Part shown: positions 7,810-15,066 of the stretch, in pieces
Layout of the letters: every line of letters starts with the position of its first letter
Numbering within the stretch: position 1 is the first letter of the stretch
Origin: Bacteroidaceae bacterium
GTDB lineage: Bacteria; Bacteroidota; Bacteroidia; Bacteroidales; Bacteroidaceae
Assembly: GCA_017541265.1 (NCBI GenBank)
Contig: JAFXZK010000009.1
Span: forward strand, 1-46,590
DNA length: 46,590 nucleotides
Direction of reading: 5' to 3'
Position numbers and translations under genes: made by a program
Notes under the pieces: model-generated
Seen by the model: the letters and a program-made list of their open reading frames with translations, nothing else
Databases searched by the model: none
What the model was told of the DNA's origin: nothing

Positions 7810-7817
7810 CAAAGATA
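7810..7817 (-). promoter_or_regulatory. Promoter upstream of the truncated BACON gene
   Basis: The minus strand reads TATCTTTG, with TTTG at 7841-7838 as -33 element, 24 bp start to start, the canonical Bacteroidetes spacing. The only genes it could serve are the truncated frame at 7794-7081 or an 11-codon frame starting at 7795. Confidence 0.6.
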
Positions 7818-8001
7818 GCGTTTTTCCCCCGTTCAAACAAAGGAAACGACGAAAAAAACAAGCGAACGACAGATTGAGGTTTTGTCAAATTGTAAACCTG
7901 TTTATTTGTTTTTCTTTCTTTTTGCTGTTTTTGCACACTATGAAAAGCAGCTAAAAAAGGAGGCAAAAAGCGTCGTTTTTGTCTTTTCGGCGTGGAGTGC
8001 T

Positions 8002-8046
8002 TGCCAACACAACGTGGACTTGTTGGCATAAGTCCACGTTCTTATT
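8002..8046. repeat. Palindromic ACGTGGACTT element in the spacer 7820-8550
   Basis: AACGTGGACTT (8011-8021) pairs with AAGTCCACGTT (8030-8040). The intervening GTTGGCA (8022-8028) can pair with TGCCAAC (8002-8008), which would form an H-type pseudoknot or alternative hairpins. The 19 bases 8028-8046 are the exact reverse complement of 45506-45524. The rest of 7820-8550 contains AT-rich sequence, a weak TACATTTG (8191-8198) and the moxR promoter; no gene is supported. Confidence 0.6.
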
Positions 8047-8463
8047 CCCAAGACGACACTTTTTTTCGGATGAAAATCTGCGCCGAAAAGTGTGCAAAAA
8101 CGGGCGAAAACAGCCTGTTTTGCCATGTGTAGTTGGCAATTTGCCGCAAAGCATCGAAGCGCGTCGGCTGTAACCATTTGGTTTTCAGAATACATTTGAT
8201 TTAAGCGCATTTCCCCTAAAAAATGAAGAAAACCATGCTAGAGAGTGTTTCAAGCGATTCTGTGCGGTGCGCTGGAAAGTGCTGTGTTAGCAAAAGCGCT
8301 GTTTTTGCAACATTTTGTCAAGTTAGTGCTTGGCGGATGTGCCACGGCGTGCCCCTGCATCCGAAAGAGCGTTCCCTGTGCTTTCTTGCGCTGTTTTAAC
8401 AGAATTAAACACCGTTATAACTTTATTTATCATTTCTCGTTTGGCAGAACGGTAAGAAAGCAG

Positions 8464-8471
8464 TAATTTTG
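8464..8471 (+). promoter_or_regulatory. Promoter of the moxR-bat operon
   Basis: TAATTTTG fits TAnnTTTG, with TTTG at 8440-8443, 24 bp start to start. Transcription would begin near 8478, about 70 bp before moxR. The GC-rich palindrome 8484-8507 lies in the resulting leader. Confidence 0.65.
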
Positions 8472-8483
8472 CAGCCGAAAAAA

Positions 8484-8507
8484 GACCCCCTAACCCCCTT
8501 TAGGGGG
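8484..8507. repeat. GC-rich palindromic repeat copy in the moxR leader
   Basis: ACCCCCTAACCCCCTTTAGG and flanking bases form a short hairpin of the same tail-plus-palindrome design (CCCC-rich tail, then inverted CCCCCT/AGGGGG) as the copies at 9549, 10882, 13093, 23311 and 38009. Confidence 0.65.
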
Positions 8508-8550
8508 AATAAAAAAAGTAAATGGTAAATGGTTAAATAATAAATGTAAG

Positions 8551-9546
8551 ATGGCAGAATCGATTGACATTCGTGAACTAAACGAACGCATTGAGAGACA
8601 AAGTGGCTTCGTCACCAACCTGGTGACGGGCATGAACCAAGTGATTGTGGGGCAGAAGCATCTGGTGGAGTCCCTGCTCATCGGACTGCTCAGCGACGGG
8701 CATATCCTGCTCGAAGGTGTGCCGGGCCTGGCAAAGACAATGGCTATCAAGACGCTGGCACAGCTGGTGGACTCCAAGTTCAGCCGCATCCAGTTCACCC
8801 CAGACCTGTTGCCGGCAGACGTTATCGGCACGATGATTTACAGCCAGAAGGACGAGAAGTTCCTCGTTGAGCAGGGTCCCGTCTTCGCCAACTTCGTGCT
8901 GGCCGATGAGATAAACCGTGCTCCGGCAAAGGTGCAGAGCGCCCTCCTCGAGGCTATGCAAGAGCGTCAGGTGACGATAGGCAAGAACACATTCAAGCTG
9001 CCGAAACCGTTCCTCGTGCTTGCCACGCAGAACCCCATCGAACAGGAAGGCACCTATCCGCTGCCCGAGGCACAGGTGGACCGTTTCATGCTCAAAGTCG
9101 TCATCGACTATCCGAAGCTCGACGAGGAGAAGCTCATCATCCGTCAGCAGATAAAGGGCGAGGCTCAGGTCGTGAAGCCCGTCATGGGAACGGACGAGAT
9201 CATGAAGGCCCGCGAGATTGTGCGCGAGGTCTATCTCGACGAGAAGATTGAGCAGTACATCGCCGACATCGTGTTCTGCACGCGCTATCCCGAGAAGTAC
9301 GGCTTGAAGGAGATAAAGGACTACATCGAGTTTGGCGGTTCGCCCCGTGCCAGCATCAACCTCGCGTTGGCTGCCCGCGCGTTTGCCTTCATCAAGCGCC
9401 GCGGCTATGTCATTCCCGAGGACGTGCGCAGCGTGGCTCACGACGTGCTCCGTCACCGCATCGGCCTCACCTACGAAGCCGAAGCAAACAACGTCGTCAG
9501 CGAAGAAATCATCAGCAAAATCGTGAATAAGGTTGAAGTTCCCTAA
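8551..9546 (+). CDS. moxR: MoxR-family AAA+ ATPase
   Basis: A 331-residue MoxR ATPase. Visible parts are Walker A GVPGLAKT (residues 56-63), the FTPDLLPADVIG segment, Walker B FVLADEINRAP (about 114-124), sensor 1 in LVLATQNPIEQEGTYPLPEAQ, the arginine-containing QVDRF, and a C-terminal lid with GGSPRASINLALAARA. MoxR proteins act as chaperone-like ATPases for neighbouring VWA-domain proteins, here the DUF58, BatA and BatB products. It is first in the operon, 70 bp from a promoter. In related Bacteroidales moxR is followed directly by the DUF58 gene; here a DUF559 cassette separates them. Confidence 0.93.
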   Translation: MAESIDIRELNERIERQSGFVTNLVTGMNQVIVGQKHLVESLLIGLLSDGHILLEGVPGLAKTMAIKTLAQLVDSKFSRIQFTPDLLPADVIGTMIYSQKDEKFLVEQGPVFANFVLADEINRAPAKVQSALLEAMQERQVTIGKNTFKLPKPFLVLATQNPIEQEGTYPLPEAQVDRFMLKVVIDYPKLDEEKLIIRQQIKGEAQVVKPVMGTDEIMKAREIVREVYLDEKIEQYIADIVFCTRYPEKYGLKEIKDYIEFGGSPRASINLALAARAFAFIKRRGYVIPEDVRSVAHDVLRHRIGLTYEAEANNVVSEEIISKIVNKVEVP

Positions 9547-9548
9547 AA

Positions 9549-9580
9549 GACCCACCCCGGCCCTCCCTTAAAGGGAGGGA
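9549..9580 (+). repeat. Left 32-bp inverted repeat of the DUF559 cassette
   Basis: It begins with GACCCACCCCGG, followed by the internal palindrome CCCTCCCTTAAAGGGAGGG. Its reverse complement is found without mismatch at 9987-10018. It starts inside the 5 bp after the moxR stop codon. Confidence 0.9.
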
Positions 9581-9598
9581 GAAAAGTCGCTGACAGAG

Positions 9599-9970
9599 AT
9601 GAGATATGAAACTGCATCACCAGACATTTATCCTTTACTCAGGGCTTTTGCCCGAGAGAACAGAAAGAATGCAACGGTGGCAGAACAGGTGTTGTGGGAG
9701 CACATACGGCACGATGCACTGGGGGTGAAGATTCAGCGACAACACATTATCGGTGATTTCATTGTTGATTTCCTTGCACCAAACGAAAGGCTGATTATTG
9801 AGGTTGATGGCGCATACCATGCAGAAGAACGGCAAAAGGAAGACGACAAAATGCGTGCGGAAATACTTGAGAGGAAGGGTTATAAGGTGATTCGCTTTTC
9901 AAATGAAGAAGTATTATACGATACAGATATGACTATAAAGAAGATTAAGGAGGCGTTGAAACATGAATGA
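9599..9970 (+). CDS. DUF559 (Vsr/PD-(D/E)XK-like) endonuclease-domain protein
   Basis: A 123-residue protein of the DUF559 family, related in fold to very-short-patch-repair nucleases. The N-terminal helix region (NRKNATVAEQVLWEHIR) leads to QRQHIIGDFIVDFLAPNERLIIEVDGAYH (residues 46-74). Asp57 with the Glu68-Val-Asp70 segment and His74 would form the PD-(D/E)XK-like metal site, and GYKVIRF follows as the usual strand. The length is full for the stand-alone family. It sits between moxR and the DUF58 gene, bracketed by perfect 32-bp inverted repeats, in a place where related operons have no gene. The DNA target and biological role are unknown. See the first finding for a possible role in repeat spread. 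Confidence 0.88.
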   Translation: MRYETASPDIYPLLRAFARENRKNATVAEQVLWEHIRHDALGVKIQRQHIIGDFIVDFLAPNERLIIEVDGAYHAEERQKEDDKMRAEILERKGYKVIRFSNEEVLYDTDMTIKKIKEALKHE

Positions 9971-9986
9971 TGCTCAGCGTGATAGC

Positions 9987-10018
9987 TCCCTCCCTTTAAG
10001 GGAGGGCCGGGGTGGGTC
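9987..10018 (-). repeat. Right 32-bp inverted repeat of the DUF559 cassette
   Basis: Exact reverse complement of 9549-9580. It ends one base before the ATG (10020) of the DUF58 gene, so a longer in-frame start at 9963 would translate the repeat and is unlikely to be the natural start. Confidence 0.9.
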
Positions 10019-10019
10019 T

Positions 10020-10880
10020 ATGGATATCCTAAAGCGTGTCCGTCAGATAGAGATCAAGACGCGTGGCCTGAGCAGCAATATCTTTGCGGGCGAGTACCAT
10101 TCTGCCTTCAAGGGGCGCGGTATGACGTTCTCCGAGGTACGCGAGTACCAGTACGGCGACGACATCCGAGACATCGAGTGGAACGTGACGGCCCGCTTCG
10201 GAAAGCCCTACGTCAAAGTCTTTGAGGAGGAACGAGAGCTGACGGTGATGCTCCTTGTTGACGTCAGCGGCAGCCTCGACTTTGGTTCCGTGAAGCAGTT
10301 CAAGCGCGACATGGTGACCGAGATTGCTGCCACGCTTGCCTTCTCTGCCATTCAGAACAACGACAAGATTGGCGTCATCTTCTTCTCGGACAAGATTGAG
10401 AAGTTCATCCCGCCCAAGAAAGGCCGCAAGCACATCCTGTATATCATCCGCGAACTCCTCGACTACCAGCCCGAGAGCCGCAAGACAAACATTGCCTATG
10501 CGCTGGAATACATGACACAGGCCATCAAGAGAAGGTGCATCGCCTTTGTGCTGAGTGACTTCCTCGACCAGCATGGGTTCCTCCAGCCGCTCTCCATTGC
10601 TGCCCACAAGCACGATGTCGTGGCCATTCAGGTTTACGATAAGCGCGTGGCAGAGTTGCCCAACATCGGCCTCCTGAAAGTGCATGATGCCGAGACAGGC
10701 GAGGAGCAGGTCATCGACACCAGCAGTAGTGCCGTCCGCGAGGCACAGGCAAGATGGTGGAAGCAGCAGACGATGCGACTCAAGGACACCTTCAGCCGCA
10801 GCCAAGTGGATGCCGTCAGCGTGCGGACAGACCAGGATTATGTGAGTGTGTTAAGAGGGTTGTTTGCAAACCGTAAATAA
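10020..10880 (+). CDS. DUF58 domain protein of the Bat operon
   Basis: A 286-residue protein with the DUF58 arrangement: an N-terminal segment with SNIFAGEYHSAFKGRGMTFSEVREYQYGDDIRDIEWN, the diagnostic Y-x-x-GDD-x-R-x-I-x-W motif (about residues 40-54), followed by a VWA-like domain beginning VMLLVDVSGSLDFG (MIDAS DxSxS). By family it partners with the MoxR ATPase. No membrane segments are visible, so it is probably cytoplasmic. The start at 10020 (MDILKRVRQ) is preferred over 9963 because the extra 19 residues would be encoded largely by the cassette's right repeat. Confidence 0.9.
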   Translation: MDILKRVRQIEIKTRGLSSNIFAGEYHSAFKGRGMTFSEVREYQYGDDIRDIEWNVTARFGKPYVKVFEEERELTVMLLVDVSGSLDFGSVKQFKRDMVTEIAATLAFSAIQNNDKIGVIFFSDKIEKFIPPKKGRKHILYIIRELLDYQPESRKTNIAYALEYMTQAIKRRCIAFVLSDFLDQHGFLQPLSIAAHKHDVVAIQVYDKRVAELPNIGLLKVHDAETGEEQVIDTSSSAVREAQARWWKQQTMRLKDTFSRSQVDAVSVRTDQDYVSVLRGLFANRK

Positions 10881-10881
10881 A

Positions 10882-10913
10882 GATCCCCTCTAACTCCCCC
10901 GTGAAGGGGGAGA
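10882..10913. repeat. GC-rich palindromic repeat copy
   Basis: TCCCCTCTAACTCCCCCGTG followed by AAGGGGGAGA forms a tail plus hairpin of the GC-rich family in the 50-bp gap between the DUF58 gene and the next gene. Confidence 0.7.
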
Positions 10914-10930
10914 ACAAAAAGAACAGATAA

Positions 10931-12007
10931 ATGATGAAGAGACGGTTATTATCTATTATTTACTTTATATTGTCTATTGGCATCTGGGCGCAGGTGCAGG
11001 TGGATGTGAAGCTTGATTCGGCCTACCTCTATATCGGTCAGCAAATGGACCTCACGCTTTCCGTCACGCTCGACGCGAAGCAGAAGCTCAAGATGCCCGA
11101 CATAAAGAAGGGACAGCAACTCATCCCGGACATCGAGGTCGTGGAGGTCGGTTCGCCCGACACCGCAGTCCTGAACGATGGCAAGCGCCTGACGGTGAGC
11201 CAAGCCTACACCATTACGGCTTGGGACAGCGCATTCTACTACCTGCCGCCAATGGAGGTGATGGTCGATACCACACGTTATGAGTCGAAGAGCCTCGCCC
11301 TGAAAGTCTATACGATTGACGTCGATACGCTTCACCTCGACAACTTCTTCCCGCCAAACGACATCATGGAGCTGCCCTTCCTCTGGGAAGAGTGGCGGAT
11401 GGTGACGTTCGGCGGCCTGCTTTTTGTGCTGATGCTCGTCTGCATAGGCGTGCTGTATTATCACGTCAAGCACGGCAAACCCATCGTTCGCTTTATCCGC
11501 AGGAAGAAGAAGCTGCCGCCTCATCAGGTGGCAATGGACGAGATAGAACGCATCAAGAGTGAGCGCAAGTGGGCCGAGGAGGACAGCAAGGAGTACTACA
11601 CGCTGCTGACCGACACCCTGCGCAACTACATCCGCGACCGTTATGGCTTCAACGCGATGGAGATGACGTCGAACGAAATCATCGAACGTCTCATTGCAGA
11701 GAACAACGAAGAGGCACTCGACGAGCTGCGCGAGATATTCCGCACCGCCGACCTCGTCAAGTTTGCGAAGTGGAGCACACTCATCAACGAGAACGATGCA
11801 AACCTCGTCGCCGCCGTAGAATACGTTAACCAAACGAAGATAGAACCTGATCCGAATGCGAAACCCGAACCCGAAGTCATCAAGGAGACCGACCAGAAAC
11901 GTCTCACGCAAGTAAAGATAATGCGCGTCGCAATGGGCGTACTCATCGTCCTCTCCATTGCTTTGCTGGCTTGGATAATATGGAGATCGGCTGACCTGCT
12001 AATGTAA
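10931..12007 (+). CDS. Bat-operon membrane protein (signal peptide, beta domain, two TM segments)
   Basis: A 358-residue protein of unknown biochemical role conserved in position between DUF58 and batA genes in Bacteroidales. It has a signal peptide (LLSIIYFILSIGIWAQ, mature from about residue 21), a beta-rich periplasmic domain of about 110 residues resembling the start of BatD, and a TM helix (FGGLLFVLMLVCIGVLYYHV, about 157-176). A charged cytoplasmic region (KSERKWAEEDSKEYYTLLTDTLRNYIRDRYG) follows, then a final TM helix (VLIVLSIALLAWIIW). The start may be either of two adjacent Met codons. It is followed by a spacer of GGTTATGAGG and CCTGAAACC words (12010-12095). Confidence 0.8.
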   Translation: MMKRRLLSIIYFILSIGIWAQVQVDVKLDSAYLYIGQQMDLTLSVTLDAKQKLKMPDIKKGQQLIPDIEVVEVGSPDTAVLNDGKRLTVSQAYTITAWDSAFYYLPPMEVMVDTTRYESKSLALKVYTIDVDTLHLDNFFPPNDIMELPFLWEEWRMVTFGGLLFVLMLVCIGVLYYHVKHGKPIVRFIRRKKKLPPHQVAMDEIERIKSERKWAEEDSKEYYTLLTDTLRNYIRDRYGFNAMEMTSNEIIERLIAENNEEALDELREIFRTADLVKFAKWSTLINENDANLVAAVEYVNQTKIEPDPNAKPEPEVIKETDQKRLTQVKIMRVAMGVLIVLSIALLAWIIWRSADLLM

Positions 12008-12009
12008 TA

Positions 12010-12095
12010 TAAGGTTATGAGGTTGTGAGGTTATAAGGTTATGAGGTGAGGAAACCTGAAACCTGAAAGCGAAGCGACCTGAAACCTGAAACCAA
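12010..12095. repeat. Word repeats GGTTATGAGG and CCTGAAACCTGAAA
   Basis: Four degenerate GGTTATGAGG/GGTTGTGAGG units are followed by four CCTGAAA units and GCGAAGCGAC. Low-complexity intergenic sequence inside the operon; no function inferred. Confidence 0.65.
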
Positions 12096-12106
12096 AGAAA
12101 AGAACT

Positions 12107-13105
12107 ATGACCTTTGAAAACCCGCTATATCTGCTTTTGTTGCTGCTGGCGATACCTTATGTAATATGGTATTGGTTTAGGCAGAAGGCTTCGACACCTG
12201 CTATCCGTGTCAGCTCGACAACAGCTATGTTCCAGGCTCCGAAGAGCCTGCGCCAGCGTTTGCTGCACCTGCCGCTCCTGTTGAGGCTGGCCTGTTACGC
12301 CTTTGCCGTCATTGCTTTGGCTCGACCTCAAACGTCTAACAGCTGGAGCAGCAAGCATACCGAGGGCATTGACATTATGCTTTGTATGGACGTCAGCACC
12401 AGTATGCTGGCGGAAGACCTGAAGCCCAACCGCATCGAGGCAGCCAAGAATGTGGCTCTAGAGTTCATCAGCGGTCGCCCCGACGACAATATCGGCCTCA
12501 CGCTCTTTGCCGGAGAAGCCTATACACAATGCCCCATGACCGTTGACCACGCGGTTCTCTTGAACTTGCTGAACGGTATGAAGGTCGATATGGCACAGCG
12601 CGGCCTCATCGACGACGGCACAGCAATCGGTATGGGCATTGCCAACGCCCTGCTCCGCCTCAAGGACAGCAAGGCGAAGAGCAAAGTCATCATCCTGCTC
12701 ACCGACGGCACCAACAACTGCGGACAGATAAGTCCCAACACGGCAGCCGATATGGCGAAGAGCTTCGGCGTGCGTATCTACACCATTGGCGTCGGCACGA
12801 ACGGCACGGCACGCTATCCCTATCCCGTCGGCGGACGCATCGAATATGTCAACATCCCCGTGGAGATTGACACCAAGACACTCGCCACCATTGCCCGCAA
12901 GACGAACGGCGAGTTCTATCGCGCCACGAACAACCAGAAGTTGCACGAAGTCTATCAGGAAATCGACAAGCTGGAAAAGACCAAGATGAACGTGCGGCAG
13001 TACTCCAAGCGCTACGAAGCGTACGGAATGTTCCTGCTCATCAGCGTCCTCTGCCTCATGGTTGAAATCCTATTAAAGAACACGATATTGAAGCCTCTCC
13101 CCTAA
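12107..13105 (+). CDS. batA: BatA, VWA-domain membrane protein
   Basis: A 332-residue BatA-type protein: TM helix near residues 7-24, LALARP-type junction after a second TM (about 58-72), then a VWA domain with MIDAS DVSTSM (95-100), the conserved AEDLKPNRIEAAK, the TAIGMGIANAL threonine loop and LLTDGTNN. A C-terminal TM helix follows (YGMFLLISVLCLMVEILL). Bat proteins were linked to aerotolerance in Bacteroides. The last four residues (KPLP) and the TAA stop lie inside a GC-rich palindromic repeat shared with pyrE, so the native C-terminus may have been replaced. Confidence 0.93.
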   Translation: MTFENPLYLLLLLLAIPYVIWYWFRQKASTPAIRVSSTTAMFQAPKSLRQRLLHLPLLLRLACYAFAVIALARPQTSNSWSSKHTEGIDIMLCMDVSTSMLAEDLKPNRIEAAKNVALEFISGRPDDNIGLTLFAGEAYTQCPMTVDHAVLLNLLNGMKVDMAQRGLIDDGTAIGMGIANALLRLKDSKAKSKVIILLTDGTNNCGQISPNTAADMAKSFGVRIYTIGVGTNGTARYPYPVGGRIEYVNIPVEIDTKTLATIARKTNGEFYRATNNQKLHEVYQEIDKLEKTKMNVRQYSKRYEAYGMFLLISVLCLMVEILLKNTILKPLP

Positions 13106-13128
13106 CCCCTCCCCTAAAGGGAAGGGGG
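13093..13128. repeat. GC-rich palindromic repeat overlapping the batA stop codon
   Basis: It begins GCCTCTCCCCTAACCCCTCC and continues into CCCCTAAAGGGAAGGGGG. It is almost identical to 38009-38043 at the end of pyrE, and in both genes it supplies the TAA stop. Confidence 0.85.
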
Positions 13129-13180
13129 AAAACGGGAGACAAATAGTAAATTGTAAATCGTCAAATTGTAAATAATCTCG

Positions 13181-14884
13181 ATGTTTCGCTTTGAAAGTCC
13201 ACAATATCTCTACTTGCTGTTGGTGCTCGCAGCGCTGACCGCTATACATTATTATATAATATATAGGAAGAAGCAACAGGTGAAACGCTTTGGCGACCCT
13301 GAGCTGACGCGGCAACTCTTCCTTGGTGTCTCGCGTTGGAGGCCGGAGGTGAAGTTCTGGCTGGCAATGGTTGCCCTGATGTCGTTCATCGTTGCCCTGG
13401 CCCGTCCGCAGTTCGGCACGCGCCTCGACACCCGTGAGCGTTCGGGTATAGAAGCCGTCATTGCCCTCGACGTCAGCAATTCCATGTTGGCAGAGGACGT
13501 GAAGCCCAACCGCTTGGAGAAGGCCAAGATGATGGTCAGCAACATGGTCGATGGTATGAGGGACGACAAGATCAGCCTCATTGTCTTTGCCGGAGAGGCC
13601 TTCGTGCAACTGCCCATCACCAGCGACTATGTGAGTGCCAAGATATTCCTCGAAACCATTTCGCCCGATATGATAGGTGTTCAGGGTACGGATATCGCGG
13701 AGGCCATCAACCTGGGAGTGCGCAGCTTCACCCAGCAGGAAGACGTCTCGCGCGCCATCTTCGTTATTACCGACGGCGAGGACAACGAGGGCGGAGCTGT
13801 CGAGGCTGCCAAGAAAGCAGCGGCACAGGGCATCCGCGTCTATGTGCTGGGTATCGGCAATCCTGGCGGAGCACCCATTCCCATCCCCGGCAGCGGGCAA
13901 TACATCATCGACGATGAGGGCAACACAGTTGTCTCGAAGTTGAGCGAGGAGATGTGCCGCGAGATAGCAACGGCAGGACAGGGCAGCTACATCTATGTAG
14001 ATAACAGCAGTTCGGCGCAGAAGAAGCTGTCGGAGCAGGTTGACCGCCTTGCCAAAGCCAAGATGGAGAGTCAGATATACAGCGAATACGACGAGCAGTT
14101 CCAGGGATTCGTCCTCATCGGACTTCTCTTCCTTCTGATTGATGTCCTGCTTATCGAAAGGGAAAGCAAATCGACTTGGCTCAGCAATCTCTTCCGCCGC
14201 CAACGCCCGTTGACAGCCGTCTCGCTGCTGTTCTTCTGCCTGGCGGCAATGGCCCAGACCGACAGGGACTACATCCGCCGGGGCAACCGCCTGATGCGCG
14301 ACAGCGTTTACGACAAGGCGCAGGTCGAGTACCAGAAAGCCATTGAGAAGGACAACACGAATCCCATCTCGCATTTCAACCTCGGCAACGCCCTCCTCTA
14401 TCAGAATAAGGCCGAGGACGCTATGAAGGAGTACGAGACGGCGGCGCGTCTGGAGAAGGACAAGGTGCGTCTGGGGCAGATTTATCACAATATGGGAGTT
14501 ATCTGCCAGTCAGCCAAAAAGTTCGACTTGGCTGTGAACTGTTACCGCAACTCCCTGCGTAACGACCCGACGAACAACGAGACACGCTACAACTATGCCT
14601 TAAGTCTCTTCCAACTGAAGAAGAACCAGAACGACCAAGACCAGCAGGACCAGCAGAAGGACGAGCAGGGCAAGGATGAGAAAGAAGAGAAGGAACAGCA
14701 GCAGCAACAACAACAAGACAAGAAAGAAGAACAGCAAGAGCAGCAACCCCAGCCGGAGCAGATGAGCCGCGAGAACGCCGAACAGATGCTCAACGCCGCT
14801 ATGCAGGACGAGAAAGCCACGCAGGAAAAGGTTCAGAAAGCACAGCAGCAACGCCAGCGGAAGCAGCTGCAGAAACAATGGTAA
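13181..14884 (+). CDS. BatB-BatC fusion protein (VWA domain plus TPR domain)
   Basis: A single 567-residue frame joins two proteins usually encoded separately. Residues 1-335 are BatB: TM helices near 8-26 and 58-74, LARPQFGT junction, VWA domain with MIDAS DVSNSM (97-102), FAGEAFVQLPIT and ITDGEDNEGG, then a TM helix (FVLIGLLFLLIDVLLI). After a short positively charged loop (STWLSNLFRRQRP) a hydrophobic segment ending AMAQ (about 344-358) is clearly a former BatC signal peptide. The rest is BatC: TPR motifs (YIRRGNRLMRDSVYDKAQVEYQKAI and following) and a highly polar Q/E/K-rich tail. The retained signal sequence probably serves as an extra TM segment placing the TPR part in the periplasm. 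No stop or frameshift separates the halves. Confidence 0.9.
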   Translation: MFRFESPQYLYLLLVLAALTAIHYYIIYRKKQQVKRFGDPELTRQLFLGVSRWRPEVKFWLAMVALMSFIVALARPQFGTRLDTRERSGIEAVIALDVSNSMLAEDVKPNRLEKAKMMVSNMVDGMRDDKISLIVFAGEAFVQLPITSDYVSAKIFLETISPDMIGVQGTDIAEAINLGVRSFTQQEDVSRAIFVITDGEDNEGGAVEAAKKAAAQGIRVYVLGIGNPGGAPIPIPGSGQYIIDDEGNTVVSKLSEEMCREIATAGQGSYIYVDNSSSAQKKLSEQVDRLAKAKMESQIYSEYDEQFQGFVLIGLLFLLIDVLLIERESKSTWLSNLFRRQRPLTAVSLLFFCLAAMAQTDRDYIRRGNRLMRDSVYDKAQVEYQKAIEKDNTNPISHFNLGNALLYQNKAEDAMKEYETAARLEKDKVRLGQIYHNMGVICQSAKKFDLAVNCYRNSLRNDPTNNETRYNYALSLFQLKKNQNDQDQQDQQKDEQGKDEKEEKEQQQQQQQDKKEEQQEQQPQPEQMSRENAEQMLNAAMQDEKATQEKVQKAQQQRQRKQLQKQW

Positions 14885-14924
14885 AACGTGACAAGTTCAA
14901 ACGCTCCCAGGTTAGTTGCAAAAC

Positions 14925-15052
14925 GAGGCACGCCTAGTTTGCCAATTAGACACGCCTAGTTTGCCAATTAGACACGCCTAGTTTGCCAATTAGGCACGCC
15001 TAGTTTGCCAATTAGGCACGCCTAGTTTGCCAACTAACCACGCTTAGTTGAA
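14925..15052. repeat. Tandem array of 22-bp units between batC and batD
   Basis: Four clean 22-bp units run from 14946 to 15033 (unit core TTAGGCACGCCTAGTTTGCC plus AA, with G/A variation at position 5). A partial copy precedes them and a degenerate copy follows at 15034-15052. Each unit contains the dyad TAGGCAC-GCCTA or its variant. The array fills most of the 182-bp gap inside the operon. There are no spacers, so it is not a CRISPR array. Other 22-bp-period arrays lie at 25848 and 45462. Confidence 0.88.
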
Positions 15053-15066
15053 AGAGATATTACAAG

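Noticed and set aside
9549-10018. Classical insertion sequence
   Set aside because: The only gene is a DUF559 nuclease, not a known transposase, and no target-site duplication was recognised. It is therefore reported as a repeat-framed cassette rather than an IS.
9963-10019. Longer start of the DUF58 protein at 9963
   Set aside because: The 19 extra residues would be encoded by the end of the DUF559 gene and the cassette repeat (SLPLREGRGGS). The ATG at 10020 directly after the repeat gives the normal family N-terminus.
14925-15052. CRISPR array
   Set aside because: The 22-bp units are directly contiguous without spacers, and no cas genes are present in the window.
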